DNA from: Proteobacteria bacterium DTSAM18
GTDB taxonomy: Bacteria > Myxococcota_A > UBA796 > GCA-2862545
NCBI GenBank assembly: GCA_028767165.1
Contig: JARACJ010000002.1
Location: 496,001-560,000 of the forward strand
Length of the DNA: 64,000 nucleotides
Reading direction: 5' to 3'
This document shows positions 49,857 through 59,295 of this stretch, piece by piece. The position numbers and the translations under genes are program-made. The notes below the pieces were generated by a model, which ran no database searches, was not told the DNA's origin, and saw nothing but the letters and a program-made list of their open reading frames with translations. Each line of letters begins with the position of its first letter. The first letter of the stretch is position 1.

Positions 49857-50957
49857 TCAGCGTTGCTGCGGAAGGTGGTCCCGCCAGTCGTCCGGCTGCT
49901 CACAGGTGGGCGTGAACTCGTGGAAGTACGGCACGCCGTCGCCGGTGCCGTCGTGGGTGGTCACGCGACTCGGAAAACCGTCCTTCCAGGTGATGGAGGT
50001 GCCCGAATACCAGCCGTCGGAACTGCCCCAACGCTCCTCCACGAGCCGGCCCTGTTCGTCGTACTCCAGCTCGTGCAAGCTGATCCAGCCGCTGTGGTAG
50101 GCGATGCGCTCGGAGAGGATCCGCCAGTCGGCGTCGTGCTCGCGCAGCACGGTGTTCCACTCCTTCTCCTCGTCGGGAAGCGAGGGAGTGGGACTGTAGG
50201 TGGCCGTGGTCTGGTGCAGCGAGAGGTCGGCGGTGTAGTCGATGGTGAACGTCTCGCCGCCCTCGGTGACCTCCTCGCTGGAGACGTAGCCCTCGTCCGC
50301 GAAGGTGGAGATGCGACGGTATTCGCGGGGGAGGGTGGGCCACCCGTAGTAGTGGTCGATGTGGGCGCCGTCCGAGCGCCGCCAGGAGTTCTCGGTCTCG
50401 TAGGACAGGATGAACTCGACCGGCTCCGGCGCAAGGTCCAGTGCACCCTCGGGTGCCATGGTCTCGCCGCGCAGTGTGAGGAGGTCGTCCGTGTCGACGA
50501 GCGTGTACTCGGTCACCTGGTAGACGGTGCCGTCGGCGGGATCCGTGACGCGATCCAGGACCTTCCGGGTGTCCCACAGGCGGTTGGTCGAGGCCATCTG
50601 GGGCAGGGAGGGACGGGTCAGATCGAACCAGTGCGTGGCGACAGGCACCTGCCGGTTGGGGCGATCGGGGAAGTGTCGCTCCTCCTGCAGTCCGTACAAC
50701 AGGCCGTTGGTGGGGTCGCCGTCGCAGTTGCGGTCCACGGCGGTGCAGTCCTCGGCCGCGTTGGGGTGGACGGTGTCGTCCCCATCGTCACAGTCGCCGT
50801 CTGCGGTGGTGAAGCCGTCAGCGTCTGCATCGGTGCCCGATGCGGTGTCCGCCGTGTCGTCGGCCGTGTCCGTGGGATGGACCTGCTTGTCGTCGTCGGC
50901 CGTGGTCGGGGGCTGACAGGCGGCCGCCAACAGGAGCAGGAAGAAGCGTGTGTGCAT
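49857..50957 (-). CDS. Lipoprotein with MopE-like Asp-rich motif, 366 aa
   Basis: The lipobox LAAAC is followed by a Thr/Asp-rich linker and DADADGFTTADGDCDDGDDT then EDCTAVDRNCDGDP, the MopE-type metal-binding motif. The remainder is strand-rich (YSPTPSLPDEEKEWNTVLRE and LHELEYDEQGRLVEERWGS, YD/RHS-like). GGAGGG precedes the ATG at 50957. It is the paralogue of 45565-46773; both lie downstream of DNA holding TGCAGTA sequences. Confidence 0.78.
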   Translation of the reverse strand: MHTRFFLLLLAAACQPPTTADDDKQVHPTDTADDTADTASGTDADADGFTTADGDCDDGDDTVHPNAAEDCTAVDRNCDGDPTNGLLYGLQEERHFPDRPNRQVPVATHWFDLTRPSLPQMASTNRLWDTRKVLDRVTDPADGTVYQVTEYTLVDTDDLLTLRGETMAPEGALDLAPEPVEFILSYETENSWRRSDGAHIDHYYGWPTLPREYRRISTFADEGYVSSEEVTEGGETFTIDYTADLSLHQTTATYSPTPSLPDEEKEWNTVLREHDADWRILSERIAYHSGWISLHELEYDEQGRLVEERWGSSDGWYSGTSITWKDGFPSRVTTHDGTGDGVPYFHEFTPTCEQPDDWRDHLPQQR

Positions 50958-51094
50958 GGGAGATCCCTCCATCGTGGGCCCGCGCCCACCGGAACAGTGT
51001 GGAGAAGGACGCCGGCATGTGCAACCTCATGCAGTACCGAAGGGGCGTGACAAAGGTTGGACGGGAGGATTCGCCGCGGCGGTCGGCGGGTGGA

Positions 51095-52318
51095 TCAGGT
51101 GCCTTGCGTGAGCGCTTCGAGGAGCACCGGGTCGATCAGCGGGTGGTTGGGCACCTTGTGGTGGGCGATGCCGGGAAGCGTGACGACCTGCACGAGGGGG
51201 TGCTCGCCCTCGTCGTGGGGCCCCCGTGCGCTGCCCTGGCGGACCATGCCGTCGCCGAACAGGCGGCCGGTGGCACCCTCCGGTTTGCGGGAAAGGGTGG
51301 TGGCCACGAAGGTCCAGTGGACGTGGTCGAGAAGGGGGAGGCGGCGTGGGGGGCGGGTGCGCCATGCGTCCGGATCGTCGGCCTGCCAGTCTTCGGCGAG
51401 CAGGTTGCCGTGGCGCAGATCCTTGATGCCGGCGCTGCGTCCGTTGGCCACGCGGGCGGGGATGCGGGCGCCCCAGGCGGTGAAGCTCCCGAGGACGCTG
51501 GTGACCAGGTGGGTGGCCTTCTCCAGCGGGGCCCCCTTGTGGGGGGTGGCGAGGCAGATCACGTGGGTGAGGCGGGAGGTCCATGGCAGATCGCGGCCCT
51601 GGTGGCAGGCGCTGCGGATCACGAGCCCGCCCATGGAGTGGCCGACGAGGACGAGCTGGCTGCACTCGAGACGGGAGAGCAGCTCCGACAGGGCGGCGCC
51701 GTTGTCGGAGATGTGCCGGCCCGTGTTGTAGCGGACGTAGACCGGCGTGAAGCCGGCGGGTGCGGCAACCCGCTCTCCGACGTGGCTGGCGGGGTCGCCG
51801 TAGTGCTCGGCGGCATCGGTGACCCAGCACCACTCGGTGGTGGTCAGCCCGTGGACGAAGACGGCGACGCGGTCGGCCACGATGCCTTCGGGCTCGATGG
51901 TGTCGTCGCCGACCCGCAGCTGCATGCCCATGTCGAGGGGGTTGCCGGTGGCCTGCAGGTGGTCGCCGATGGAGCCGTTGATGGCGCCGACGGCGGCGTC
52001 CTGCAGCCAGGCGAAGGTGTCGGTGATGTCCGAGCGCATCGGGACGGGCTCCGTGGGCGCGTCGTCGCTCGCCTTGTCGAGGGCGAGATCGCCGAGCCAG
52101 GCGAGCAGGCGGTTGATGCCTCGGATGGAGCCGAAGACACCGGCGGCGGACATGCGGCGGATGGCCTCGACGGCGCGGGCGGGCTCGGCCAGGGGGTCGA
52201 TCCGCTGCAGGACCCCCACGGCGGCGGCGGCCTGGGCGTCCTGGACCTCCTGGACGAGGTTCGTGGTGAGTTCCACGGCGTCGTGGAGGAGGTTTTTGAG
52301 GCCTTTGGAGGTTTTCAT
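51095..52318 (-). CDS. Alpha/beta hydrolase, lipase-like (GHSMG), 407 aa
   Basis: The nucleophile Ser228 is in GHSMGG, the oxyanion region is VFVHGLTTTEWCW, and a late VVTLPGIAHHKVPNHP supplies the His. An N-terminal 150-residue helical region (LLHDAVELTTNLVQEVQDAQ) precedes it. Family members include PGAP1/LipA-like lipases and acyltransferases. The ATG at 52318 has no good ribosome site; the frame upstream to 52459 crosses the REP hairpins and is not coding. Substrate unknown. Confidence 0.82.
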   Translation of the reverse strand: MKTSKGLKNLLHDAVELTTNLVQEVQDAQAAAAVGVLQRIDPLAEPARAVEAIRRMSAAGVFGSIRGINRLLAWLGDLALDKASDDAPTEPVPMRSDITDTFAWLQDAAVGAINGSIGDHLQATGNPLDMGMQLRVGDDTIEPEGIVADRVAVFVHGLTTTEWCWVTDAAEHYGDPASHVGERVAAPAGFTPVYVRYNTGRHISDNGAALSELLSRLECSQLVLVGHSMGGLVIRSACHQGRDLPWTSRLTHVICLATPHKGAPLEKATHLVTSVLGSFTAWGARIPARVANGRSAGIKDLRHGNLLAEDWQADDPDAWRTRPPRRLPLLDHVHWTFVATTLSRKPEGATGRLFGDGMVRQGSARGPHDEGEHPLVQVVTLPGIAHHKVPNHPLIDPVLLEALTQGT

Positions 52319-52373
52319 GGGGGGATTGTGGCATGGGTGGGCGGCCAAAGGCACATCGCGGAGCTGCCAACCA

Positions 52374-52421
52374 GGGCGCCCCAAGGGGCGCCCGTACGTA
52401 GGGGCACCCCTTGGGGTGCCC
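52374..52421. repeat. REP/BIME: two inverted hairpins with GTA(C/G) heads
   Basis: Perfect hairpins GGGCGCCCC-AA-GGGGCGCCC (52374-52393) and GGGCACCCC-TT-GGGGTGCCC (52402-52421) are in opposite orientation, 8 bases apart. The second is preceded by GTAG, the first on the minus strand by GTAC. Two REPs in head-to-head orientation with GTAG-like heads form a BIME, the substrate of RAYT transposases. The RAYT gene is 164 bases downstream. Confidence 0.8.
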
Positions 52422-52584
52422 TGGCCTCGCCCCGCCGTAACGTCCGCGTTCGTCGCCACGCAGCTGCACGCCTGCCGCCCATGTCATGCCACGCACACCG
52501 CCAGAGCCACGCGGGGGAAACACGCGCGCCGTGGAACCCGGCACGCGCCTACGACCCCGTACAACATGCCTTTGGGAGGCAACC

Positions 52585-53082
52585 ATGCGTCATCCGCAGC
52601 AGGGACCACCTCGTCGTAAGGCGATGCGGCATCGAGGACATGACTATGGCGGGGCAGGCGCGTACCTGGTCACCGTGAGCACTTACCGGAAGGCCCATCT
52701 CCTTGGCACTGTCCAAGCCGGCGGGGTGCGGCTGAGCGGTCCTGGCCGTGTGGTTCTGAAGGTCTGGCACGAACTGCCTGGACGGTTTCCCGACGTGGCG
52801 TTCGATGCCTTCGTCGTGATGCCGAACCACGTACACGGAGTCATCGTCGTTCGGGAACCTGCAGCCATGCCACCCGAGGTCCTGAGACGACACGCATGTT
52901 TGAGCGATGTCGTGGGCACTTTCAAATCGCTCACGACCCGACGCGTGAACGATCAATGGTCCCGTGGGTGTCGGCGGCTCTGGCACCGTGGATACCATGA
53001 CCGGATTCTTCGCGAAGAACAGGACCTGCGTCACGCCCGCAAGTACATCCACGACAACCCGCTCAGGTGGCGTCGACATTGA
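52585..53082 (+). CDS. REP-associated tyrosine transposase (RAYT / TnpA_REP-like), 165 aa
   Basis: A single-domain IS200-type HUH nuclease. The HUH motif His82-Val-His84 is in VVMPNHVHGVIVV. A candidate catalytic tyrosine is Tyr137 in WHRGYHDRILREEQDLRHAR; Tyr154 in KYIHDNPLRW is another conserved one. The protein matches RAYT length. GGGAGG sits five bases before the ATG at 52585. There are no inverted IS ends, as expected of domesticated RAYTs that act on REP elements in trans. REP hairpins lie just upstream. Confidence 0.93.
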   Translation: MRHPQQGPPRRKAMRHRGHDYGGAGAYLVTVSTYRKAHLLGTVQAGGVRLSGPGRVVLKVWHELPGRFPDVAFDAFVVMPNHVHGVIVVREPAAMPPEVLRRHACLSDVVGTFKSLTTRRVNDQWSRGCRRLWHRGYHDRILREEQDLRHARKYIHDNPLRWRRH

Positions 53083-53470
53083 CGTCGCGCCGTTGAAGCG
53101 ACGAGTACCAAACCCAAACCCCGCCAAACCCCCGTCAACCTTTGTCGGCCGCGCCCTCACCCCTCCATCCGCGTCCCCGACCGCCGCAATCGGCCCCCAT
53201 GCGCCCGGATGGCCGTTTGCACGCGAGATTCGGACGAGATCACCCCACCGTGGGGCTGCCCTGCGCCCTCCAGACGGTGCCAATCGGGCCACATCCCCCC
53301 GAAACCGAACCCGCGCCCCATTGACTCGGACCCCTCACAGCGCTACTCCGCCGCCCCTTTCAAGAGTTTCGCGGTGACCCGTCTCGCTTCGGGTCGCCGC
53401 TTCTTCTTGAGGCCCTTGGCTTCGGAACATCCGGTGGTCGCGGGCCTGTCCCCCCTCCCCGGAGCATTCC
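53083..53470. other. 388-base gap before the SulP gene
   Basis: No gene is seen. The first half is C-rich without hairpins; the second half contains a terminator-like stem at 53371-53408. It presumably holds the promoter of the SulP gene. Reading frames here have no conserved content. Confidence 0.6.
53371..53408 (+). terminator. Hairpin with T-rich tail upstream of SulP
   Basis: GCGGTGACCCG pairs with CGGGTCGCCGC (one G-T) across an eight-base loop, and is followed by TTCTTCTT. It could terminate RAYT transcripts or act as an attenuator for the transporter 63 bases later. Confidence 0.55.
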
Positions 53471-55081
53471 GTGTCCTACACCTTGATCGACAAGGATCAG
53501 GGGTCCGTCCGCGCGGACGTCCTGTCTGGTCTCACCGTCGCCCTGGCCCTCGTGCCGGAGGCCGTCGCCTTCGCCTTCGTGGCCGGCGTCTCACCCATCG
53601 TGGGCCTGTACGGCGCCTTCATGATGGGCATCATCACCTCGCTGTTCGGCGGCCGTCCGGGCATGATCTCCGGCGCCACCGGCGCCATGGCCGTGGTGAT
53701 GGTCTCCCTGGTGGCCCAGGGTTCGGCCATGGGCGGTGAGGGCGCGGGTCTGCAGTACCTGTTCGTCACACTGCTGCTGGCGGGCTCCCTGCAGATCCTC
53801 GCGGGCGTCGCCAAGCTCGGCAAGTTCGTCCGCATGATCCCGAGCCCCGTGATGATGGGCTTCGTCAACGGCCTGGCCATCGTCATCGGCCTGTCCCAGC
53901 TCGGCATGTTCAAGTCCGGCGGCGAGTGGCTCAGCGGCTCCTCCTTGTGGACCATGCTCGGCCTGACGGGCCTCACCATGGCCATCATGGTCGGCCTGCC
54001 CAAGCTCACCAAGGCGCTCCCCGCGGCCCTGACCGCCATCCTCGTGGTCACCGGCCTCGTCATCGGTGGCGGCATCGAGACGGAAACGGTCGCCTCCTTC
54101 ATCGCGGCCGGCGGCGGCGACGGCATCAAGGCCGGTCTGCCCACCTTCGCCATCCCGATGATCCCCGCCACGTTCGACACGCTGGCGTTCATCTTCCCCT
54201 ACGCCCTGATCCTCGCCGCCATCGGCCTCATCGAGTCCCTGATGACCCTCAACCTGGTCGACGAGCTCACCGAGACCCGCGGCGACGCCAACCGCGAGTG
54301 CATGGCCCAGGGCGCCGCCAACATCGTCAACGGCTTCTTCGGCGGCATGGGCGGCTGCGCCATGATCGGCCAGTCGATGATCAACGTGCAGTCCGGTGGC
54401 CGTGGCCGGCTCTCCGGCATCGTGGCCTCCGTGGCCCTGCTGGCCTTCGTGATGTTCGGCTCCACCTACATCGAGATGGTGCCCATCGCGGCCCTCGTCG
54501 GCGTCATGTTCATGGTGGTCATCGGCACCTTCGCCTGGAACACCTTCAAGATCCTCAACAAGGTGCCCGCCAGCGACGTGTTCGTCATGGCCACCGTCAC
54601 GGGTCTCACCGTGGCCTTCGACCTCGCCATCGCCGTGTTCGCGGGCGTCATCATCTCCGCCCTGGTCTTCGCCTGGGAGAACGCCCTGCGCATCCGTGCC
54701 CGCAAGTCCGTCGACGAGCGCGGCCACAAGCACTACGAGATCTACGGTCCGCTGTTCTTCGGCTCCACCACGCTCTTCCTCACGAAGTTCGACGTGGTGA
54801 ACGACCCCGACGACGTCATCATCGACTTCGCCGAGTCCCGCATCATGGACCAGAGCGCCATCGAGGCCATCAACAAGGTCGCCGACAAGTACTTCCGGGC
54901 CGGCAAGCACGTGCACCTGCGCCACCTGAGCGCCGACTGCCGCAAGCTCATCGCCCGGGCGGAGTCCATCTGCGAGGTCAACGTCCTCGAGGACCCCGAC
55001 TACTTCGTGGCCATCGACACCTACCGCGAGGAAGTGCAGGCCAACCCCCGCCGCAAGGTGGCGGCCGTGGCTGCCCACTGA
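53471..55081 (+). CDS. SulP-family anion transporter with STAS domain, 536 aa
   Basis: A GTG start opens [20 protein letters not shown], the family signature of the first helices. [20 protein letters not shown] and LADLAIAV-like helices follow, giving 10-12 TM segments, with the STAS domain from about residue 415 ([20 protein letters not shown] to the end). SulP proteins move sulfate, bicarbonate or dicarboxylates; subfamily BicA transports bicarbonate. The substrate is not determined. Codon use is strongly C-ending, as in the helicase that follows, which suggests high expression. Confidence 0.93.
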   Translation: MSYTLIDKDQGSVRADVLSGLTVALALVPEAVAFAFVAGVSPIVGLYGAFMMGIITSLFGGRPGMISGATGAMAVVMVSLVAQGSAMGGEGAGLQYLFVTLLLAGSLQILAGVAKLGKFVRMIPSPVMMGFVNGLAIVIGLSQLGMFKSGGEWLSGSSLWTMLGLTGLTMAIMVGLPKLTKALPAALTAILVVTGLVIGGGIETETVASFIAAGGGDGIKAGLPTFAIPMIPATFDTLAFIFPYALILAAIGLIESLMTLNLVDELTETRGDANRECMAQGAANIVNGFFGGMGGCAMIGQSMINVQSGGRGRLSGIVASVALLAFVMFGSTYIEMVPIAALVGVMFMVVIGTFAWNTFKILNKVPASDVFVMATVTGLTVAFDLAIAVFAGVIISALVFAWENALRIRARKSVDERGHKHYEIYGPLFFGSTTLFLTKFDVVNDPDDVIIDFAESRIMDQSAIEAINKVADKYFRAGKHVHLRHLSADCRKLIARAESICEVNVLEDPDYFVAIDTYREEVQANPRRKVAAVAAH

Positions 55082-55100
55082 ACGGTCCTTCTTTCCGGCT

Positions 55101-55128
55101 CCACACCATCTCCCGGGCGCAGGTGTGG
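55101..55128 (+). terminator. Hairpin downstream of SulP
   Basis: CCACACC pairs with GGTGTGG across a 14-base loop, and a T-rich stretch (GTTCTTCTC) follows five bases later. It is a possible weak intrinsic terminator. Confidence 0.45.
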
Positions 55129-55147
55129 TGCCGTTCTTCTCGGATGA

Positions 55148-55208
55148 ATCTGCATTGTCGACGCGTCACGGGTTGTTCGTTTCTCCCGTCGCGCGTCGAC
55201 ATGCAGAT
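55148..55208 (+). promoter_or_regulatory. Long hairpin in the DEAD-box helicase leader
   Basis: ATCTGCAT-T-GTCGACGCG pairs with CGCGTCGAC-ATGCAGAT (a one-base bulge), and CGGG pairs with CCCG inside. The 61-base stem-loop lies 64 bases before the ATG at 55272. Leaders of DEAD-box RNA helicases in other bacteria are regulated by structure and cold. The role here is inferred. Confidence 0.55.
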
Positions 55209-55271
55209 CCCCGTCCGCTATGCCCGGATCCCCAAGAGGCGGCCCAGAGTCTCCTCACACATGAGAGTCTC

Positions 55272-56615
<1,344 letters not shown>

Positions 56616-56641
56616 GTCCGTGAGCGACGGCTGATGAGCGT

Positions 56642-56669
56642 GGGGGATCCGGAAGGGTCCCCCCTTTTT
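56642..56669 (+). terminator. Intrinsic terminator after the helicase gene
   Basis: GGGGGATCC pairs with GGGTCCCCC (one T-G) around GGAA and is followed by a run of five T. This is the clearest Rho-independent terminator in the window. Confidence 0.85.
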
Positions 56670-56724
56670 CGTTCTTGGGGGGAGGTCCTGGGAGGGGGCT
56701 CACGAAGGTCACGCTTTGGCGGCT

Positions 56725-57150
56725 CTACAACGGCTCCGGTTCGACTGCAGGTTCCTCCTCGCGGATGGCGTTCATCTCGGCCCCGCCGCCCTCCTCGTTG
56801 TAGGCGGGGGCGAGGTCGTCGGGTGTAGCGATGGGCTCGCCGGCGGTGGCGTCGATGGCCTGGCCCGCGGCCTCGATACCGAGCTCCGCGCGGTGGAGGA
56901 GGGCCTCCAGACGCGCTTCCTCCGCGGCCCGGGCGGCCTCCTCGGGAGAGACGATGGCGCGGGTCGCGAGGTCGGCGGGCACGTCGAAGATGTCGGCTCC
57001 GCGGGCGGCGTCCGCTGCGGGATCCGTCAAGCGTGCGGCGGCCACGCCCTCGTCGGCGAAGCGGGCGACCTTGCCGCACTTCGCCACGCGGCCGCCGACA
57101 CCGGCGACGAGGGCGATGACGAGGGCGCCGAGGTGGAGCTTGTCCTTCAT
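56725..57150 (-). CDS. Last gene of the DCxE(Y/F)PC operon; truncated B-type paralogue, 141 aa
   Basis: I do not recognise a family. The N-terminal hydrophobic segment (LGALVIALVAGVGG) is a signal or anchor. The middle is an Ala/Glu-rich helix likely to form a coiled coil (EEAARAAEEARLEALLHRAE). Residues 105-120, EPIATPDDLAPAYNEE, match the linker PIEPPEDLPAAFTESG of the B-type proteins, but the DCxEFPC domain that should follow is missing and a Glu/Pro tail ends the protein. The ATG overlaps the upstream gene by four bases. It may be a decoy or a truncated remnant kept in frame. Confidence 0.7.
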   Translation of the reverse strand: MKDKLHLGALVIALVAGVGGRVAKCGKVARFADEGVAAARLTDPAADAARGADIFDVPADLATRAIVSPEEAARAAEEARLEALLHRAELGIEAAGQAIDATAGEPIATPDDLAPAYNEEGGGAEMNAIREEEPAVEPEPL

Positions 57151-57842
57151 GGGGTGGCTTCCCACCAGCGGCTCAGCTCCTCGAAGTGGCGTCTCTGGGC
57201 CTCCTTGTACCGAAAGTGGTTCCGTCTGGTCATGCGCTCCATCCCTTCGGGCTGCAGGGTCATGGTGTAGTTGAGCAACGTGGGATGGTCTGGCGGCGGC
57301 CCGGCGGACGTGGATGGCATCGCGAAGGAGGCTTCGCCGTAGGGGCCCTCTCGCCTCGTGGCTTCGAACCTCCTCTGGAACGCGTGGAGCTCTTCCTGGG
57401 TGCCGTCCACCGGCATCTCGAACATCAGCACGGCCACGCAGGGGAACTCGCCGCAGTCGAGGTGCTCGATGGTGCCCGACCCCATCTGATCGAGCAGGGA
57501 CTGGAGCGCCTGTTCTGCACCTTCCTCGGTGTAGGCGTGGTCCAGGTCGTCGGGGGGCTCGACGGGGCTGCCGATCCGCGCTTCGATGCGGTCCTCGAGG
57601 TCGGCAATCCGGAGTGTCAGCCCATCGAGCTGGCGTTGCAGGTCCTGGACCTCCTGAAGGGCAGGGGAGGCAACCGACCTGGTGTGCGGTGCCGGCGGTG
57701 GCGCGACGGGTGTGGCGTCGGGCGACTCGATCTTCAGCGGACCGCTGGTCTGCTCCACGCCCTTTGGTTCGATCTGCAGACGGGCAAGAGCACCGAATGC
57801 GAAGGCGACGGTGAGGAGAAGGGCTCGTGTGGGGGTGATCAT
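57147..57842 (-). CDS. DCxE(Y/F)PC family, B-type envelope protein, 231 aa
   Basis: N-terminal signal or anchor (ALLLTVAFAFGALA), then a coiled coil (LQEVQDLQRQLDGLTLRIAD), the linker PVEPPDDLDHAYTEEGAEQA, and the core Asp129-Cys-Gly-Glu-Phe-Pro-Cys135. A mixed strand/helix region follows (FEMPVDGTQEELHAFQRRFE). The core Cys pair spaced by four residues could form a disulfide. It overlaps both neighbours by four bases, so the five proteins are made at linked rates. Function unknown. Confidence 0.75.
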   Translation of the reverse strand: MITPTRALLLTVAFAFGALARLQIEPKGVEQTSGPLKIESPDATPVAPPPAPHTRSVASPALQEVQDLQRQLDGLTLRIADLEDRIEARIGSPVEPPDDLDHAYTEEGAEQALQSLLDQMGSGTIEHLDCGEFPCVAVLMFEMPVDGTQEELHAFQRRFEATRREGPYGEASFAMPSTSAGPPPDHPTLLNYTMTLQPEGMERMTRRNHFRYKEAQRRHFEELSRWWEATP

Positions 57843-58594
57843 TCCTCTCCCTCCGCCCGTCGTGCCTGACGTAGCAGGGCCTGCTGTCGCTCACGCCGGA
57901 CCTCCACCCTCAGGTCGAGGGCTTCAGGGTCATCCGTCAGGTGGTCGTACAGGCTCAGGAACACGGTCGACTGCGTGCCATCGGAGGATGGAACCACGCC
58001 GACGGACACTTGGCCGTGGAGGGGTTCCCAGGCCTGGTGGATGGCGTTCAGGACGCTGTTGAGGGTCTGGTTGTCCTCGACACCCACGGGGAGGTGGACT
58101 GCCATGATGCAGGGGTACTCGTCGCAGTCGAGGAGCACGAGCTCGGCATCTTCCAGCGTGGCCAGCCCGCGATGGATCGCGTTGCGCACGGCCTCGGGCC
58201 GATCGTCGGCTCGCACTTCGTCGGTCCAGGGGTGCGCCTTGCCCGCGACGGACTCCCACTGACCTTGCAGCAGGGCCAGGTGCATCTCGGTGGCAGTGAC
58301 TTCGTCCCGCAGTGCTTGCAGCTCGGCTTCGCTGGGGACTGCGGGGACGGTCAGGCGACGGGGCTCGGGGCGGCGGGCCGTGCGGGGGGCGGGAGCGGTC
58401 TTCGCGTCCTCCAGGTTCCTGGTCGGTTCCGCTTGCGAGGTGGGAGCCGGTCTGGTCGAAAGCAGCAGGTGCGTGGCGCCGGCGCCGGCGACAACCGCGA
58501 GGAAGAGTGCGAACGGGAAGCGGAGCCCGGGGGCGGGCGAGCTGCCGGTGGGGCTCCGTGTGGTGCCGTCATCGGGGTCCGGTGAGGAGGTCAT
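57839..58594 (-). CDS. DCxE(Y/F)PC family, A-type envelope protein, 251 aa
   Basis: A membrane segment near residues 25-45 (FPFALFLAVVAGAGATHLLL) follows a 20-residue cytoplasmic lead. The A-type region SEAELQALRDEVTATEMHLA LLQGQ is followed by WTDEVRADDRPEAV and the core Asp156-Cys-Asp-Glu-Tyr-Pro-Cys162. The C-terminal strands VFLSLYDHLTDD and the tail RVEVRRERQQALLRQARR match the other A-type protein. It begins four bases inside the B-type gene upstream. Function unknown. Confidence 0.75.
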   Translation of the reverse strand: MTSSPDPDDGTTRSPTGSSPAPGLRFPFALFLAVVAGAGATHLLLSTRPAPTSQAEPTRNLEDAKTAPAPRTARRPEPRRLTVPAVPSEAELQALRDEVTATEMHLALLQGQWESVAGKAHPWTDEVRADDRPEAVRNAIHRGLATLEDAELVLLDCDEYPCIMAVHLPVGVEDNQTLNSVLNAIHQAWEPLHGQVSVGVVPSSDGTQSTVFLSLYDHLTDDPEALDLRVEVRRERQQALLRQARRAEGEE

Positions 58595-59295
58595 GGACCC
58601 GCCTCCTCGATCCTCGCTCGCACCAGCACCTCGGGATCGAGCCCCATGGCCTCCTGGATGCGGAATTCGATGCGCTTGTCGGCGTCCGCCGGGAGCTCGG
58701 GCTGCAGTGACAGGCCGAAGCCGAGCAGGATGGGGTCGTCGCTCTCGGGGCCCGTCATGGAGAAGGGCCAGGCGCGGCCGTGGCCGCCGTAGACGCCGTC
58801 GTCGTACAGCTCCAGGAACCGATCCTGGAGGGCGAACAGGTCGCCTTCGCCGGCCTCGAAGACCACCTGGGCGATGCAGGGGAACTCGCCGCAGTCGAGC
58901 AGGGCGATGCGGCCCGCGCCCACCTCGTCGAGCAGGGCCGTCAGCTCGGCCTCGACGCCGGACTCGGTGAAGGCGGCGGGCAGGTCCTCGGGGGGCTCGA
59001 TGGGCGTGCCTGCCCGGGCGGCGACGGCCTCCTCGGCAGTGGCGAGGGCCTCCTGCAGCTCCGCGATGCGACGCTTCAGCTGCAGCTGCTCTTCCGCCGG
59101 GGAAGGGTCGGCTCCGTCGGAGGACGCACCGGGGGCCGGGCGCGGAGCGCGGCGAGGCTCCACCTCGGGCGCAGGTGCGTGGGCGGCGGCGGGAGGTTCG
59201 CCGGAACCTGCGGGGGACGGGGTCGACGACCCCCTGGCTGCGAACCCTAGGGCGAAGGCGGCGACGAGACCCAGTATTCGGAGACCTGACGTCAT
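58591..59295 (-). CDS. DCxE(Y/F)PC family, B-type envelope protein, 234 aa
   Basis: N-terminal anchor (LGLVAAFALGFAARG), a Pro-rich linker, a coiled coil (EEQLQLKRRIAELQEALATA), PIEPPEDLPAAFTESGVEAE and the core Asp134-Cys-Gly-Glu-Phe-Pro-Cys140, followed by IAQVVFE. The C-terminal half has YGGHGRAWPFSMTGPESDDP. The ATG at 59295 overlaps the first gene's stop by four bases; a longer frame to 59508 is antisense-like and not used. Function unknown. Confidence 0.75.
   Translation of the reverse strand: MTSGLRILGLVAAFALGFAARGSSTPSPAGSGEPPAAAHAPAPEVEPRRAPRPAPGASSDGADPSPAEEQLQLKRRIAELQEALATAEEAVAARAGTPIEPPEDLPAAFTESGVEAELTALLDEVGAGRIALLDCGEFPCIAQVVFEAGEGDLFALQDRFLELYDDGVYGGHGRAWPFSMTGPESDDPILLGFGLSLQPELPADADKRIEFRIQEAMGLDPEVLVRARIEEAGP

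Noticed and set aside
53083-53377. Frames in the gap before SulP with Pro/Arg-rich products
   Set aside because: No start signals, low-complexity content and no conserved pattern.
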